Below the pieces are notes generated by a model that saw only the letters and a program-made list of their open reading frames with translations, was not told the origin of the DNA and did no database searches. A DNA stretch of 20,759 bases from Stagonosporopsis chrysanthemi (lineage: Eukaryota > Ascomycota > Dothideomycetes > Pleosporales > Didymellaceae): contig JAFISE010000327.1 of NCBI GenBank assembly GCA_022560025.1, positions 1 to 20,759 on the forward strand. The letters are read 5' to 3'. Shown here one piece after another: positions 19,208-20,759 of this stretch. How positions within the stretch are numbered: position 1 is the stretch's first letter; every line of letters begins with the position of its first letter. Both the position numbers and the translations under genes were made by a program.

Positions 19208-19240
19208 GTAAGCTACTTGCTTAGGTAAGCTACTTGCTTA
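19208..19240. repeat. Two tandem copies of a 17-bp hairpin-forming unit upstream of the transposase
   Basis: TAAGCTACTTGCTTA occurs exactly at 19209-19223 and 19226-19240. Each copy is itself an inverted repeat (TAAGC, 5-base loop, GCTTA). It lies 38 bp upstream of the proposed transposase start and near the edge of the element. That position fits a subterminal transposase-binding repeat, but this is inferred. Confidence 0.6.
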
Positions 19241-19250
19241 TAAAGTATAT

Positions 19251-20759
19251 TATAGTAAGTTTGTTAAGCTCTATAGCTCTATAGCTTAGTATATAGCTAT
19301 ACTTATAATAACTAACTATAATAATTATCTCTATATATATATAACTAACTAAGTGCTTTTAAATAAGCTTAGTTTAAAATAGATCTTACTTTAATTAAGT
19401 AAGTTCTCTAAATATACAGCTAGATTTAATAATTATTAGATAGTAGAGTAGATAGAGCGCAGCCTAGATTAGAAAATCTGCAAGTAAAGATAGCTTTGCA
19501 GCTAACTTGCTAGCTATTACTATAATAGATAACTATAATAAATTACTATATTATTAAACACAAGACGTGCTTTTTAATACTACTATTTTCTAGTTAATCT
19601 AATGTTTTATAGTATAGATATACAAGCTATAAGTATAAGAGTCTTGTAATTTAAGTATATTTTTATTTACTTACATTATGTAAGCTACTTAGCTTAAAAA
19701 AACAAAGCTGCAAACTAGTAACTAGTTAGTAACCTAACTATAATAACTACTATACTTATATATAATTTTGCACACTATTATTATAGCTATAGGCTTTATA
19801 AAAGACGTTTAACAGCTTTATATTAAGTAAGAAAACAAGCTTAAGCTACTTGCTTTTACTAGTAGTTTATATATTCTAGATTGCTTTAAACTAAAAGAAT
19901 AAAACAGTCTTGTTAACATAATTATTATAGCTACTTATTATACTACTAAAGCTAATTATAATAGAGCTTTGTAACTTAAGAACCTAAGATTTGCTACGTC
20001 TTTAATTAGCACAGCTAAGGTAGATTTCAAAAAAGCTGCTCTAGTAATTTAATATTCTCTTTTAAGGGCTAGCTTAGTAATTCTACTTATATAATCTAGT
20101 AGAGAACTAGAGCTTTACTTTGTAATAAAAAAAAGGCAGCTATTAGCAAAGCTTATAATACTAACTATATAGTAAAATATTAGCTTCTTAAAAACCTAAA
20201 GATAGTAGCAACTTATATAGCTAGCACTACTAAATAGAAGACTAAGATCTAGTAACAAGCTAAAAAAGATCTAAACTAGACTTACTATAATGTCTGCAAG
20301 AGTAGTTAGTTATTACGTCTTATTATTATATCTTTATTCTAACTAAATATAGTAAAATAGCTAAAGAATAAGCTTAGTACTACCTCTAAAAAATAAGATG
20401 CTATTAATTATAAAATTAATATACGTAACTATTTAATATCTATCTCTAAGGTTAACGCTGCTATTAAGAAGAAAAAAGAGTTAGGTACTAGCTAGGTAGC
20501 TAAACGCTTGTTTAGTGCTAGTAGTGCCCTTAAAATTATCTTCTAAAAAGAGTATTAAAAGAGTCTTAAAAAGCTAAAAACTAACACTTTTAACTCTAAT
20601 ACTAAGAAAGAAAAGTAGGTTAAGTTTTGTAATAAGCTTTTACTAAAGAGTCTAGCTGTATACCTATATAATAAGTAGAAGTAAGTTAGTATATCTAATT
20701 ATTATATATATTTACTAATAGTACTAAGCAGTATAAGCTTAATAATTACCTAGCTAATC
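19251..20759 (+). repeat. Dispersed repeat R, copy 2 (cut by window end)
   Basis: This matches 6288-7794 in the same orientation to the last base of the window. It starts 81 bp from the proposed start of the Fot1-like transposase, so that element may have inserted at, or truncated, the left edge of this copy. Differences from copy 1 are mainly transitions in both directions. Confidence 0.82.
19770..20759 (+). pseudogene. Decayed coding region of repeat R (copy 2), partial
   Basis: This is the counterpart of 6809-7794 in copy 1, with the same segments in the same order. Near 20030-20200 the frame reads SNLIFSFKG, RTRALLCNKKKAAISKAYN and LLKNLKI. Position 20026 keeps one of the few TCA triplets in the window. 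The acidic C-terminal part seen in copy 1 is beyond the window. Function is unknown. The two mutated copies together would allow many ancestral C:G positions to be recovered by comparison. Confidence 0.48.

Noticed and set aside
17460..19250. Terminal inverted repeats of the Fot1-like element
   Set aside because: Only loose similarity (TATATTATACTTTACT-like strings) was seen between the two ends. In DNA this rich in TATA strings that is not enough.

Overview
This window looks like part of an AT-rich, gene-empty repeat block from a filamentous ascomycete (Pezizomycotina-type) genome in which repeat-induced point mutation (RIP) has acted. I found no intact gene, rRNA, tRNA or CRISPR array. Almost everything is old transposable-element sequence in which C:G pairs have become T:A, so every coding region is full of TAA/TAG stops but has few indels and can still be read. 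The genus cannot be fixed from the sequence.

Layout. (1) 1-99: the first 99 bp of a long terminal repeat (LTR) that is not RIP-mutated. It sits abruptly inside the integrase gene of (2), element A, a Ty3/Gypsy retrotransposon on the minus strand (100-5141). Element A has a gag remnant with a zinc knuckle, reverse transcriptase (RT), RNase H and integrase, and its own 5' LTR ends at 5141. (3) 5142-5395: a small inverted-repeat element. (4) 5396-8408: degraded sequence with decayed coding remnants, including copy 1 of an unidentified dispersed repeat R (from about 6288). (5) 8409-16990: element B, an 8572-bp Ty3/Gypsy chromovirus on the minus strand with both 214-bp LTRs, a perfect 5-bp target duplication (CTAGA), a polypurine tract, and RT, RNase H, integrase and chromodomain. 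Element B also carries two arrays of a 33-37 bp minisatellite and, antisense to pol, a decayed gene for a probable secreted cysteine-rich protein. (6) 16991-17600: degraded flank. (7) 17602-19170: a decayed Fot1/pogo-type transposase on the minus strand. (8) 19251-20759: copy 2 of repeat R, cut by the window end.

Inferred order of events: the R copies, the Fot1-like element, element A and element B accumulated and were RIP-mutated. A younger member of element A's LTR family then inserted into element A's integrase and has not been mutated. A 52-bp tandem duplication in element A also arose after RIP. The mutation spectrum is context-specific: TCA/TGA and CCA/TGG are almost absent, while ACA/TGT and GCA/TGC persist.
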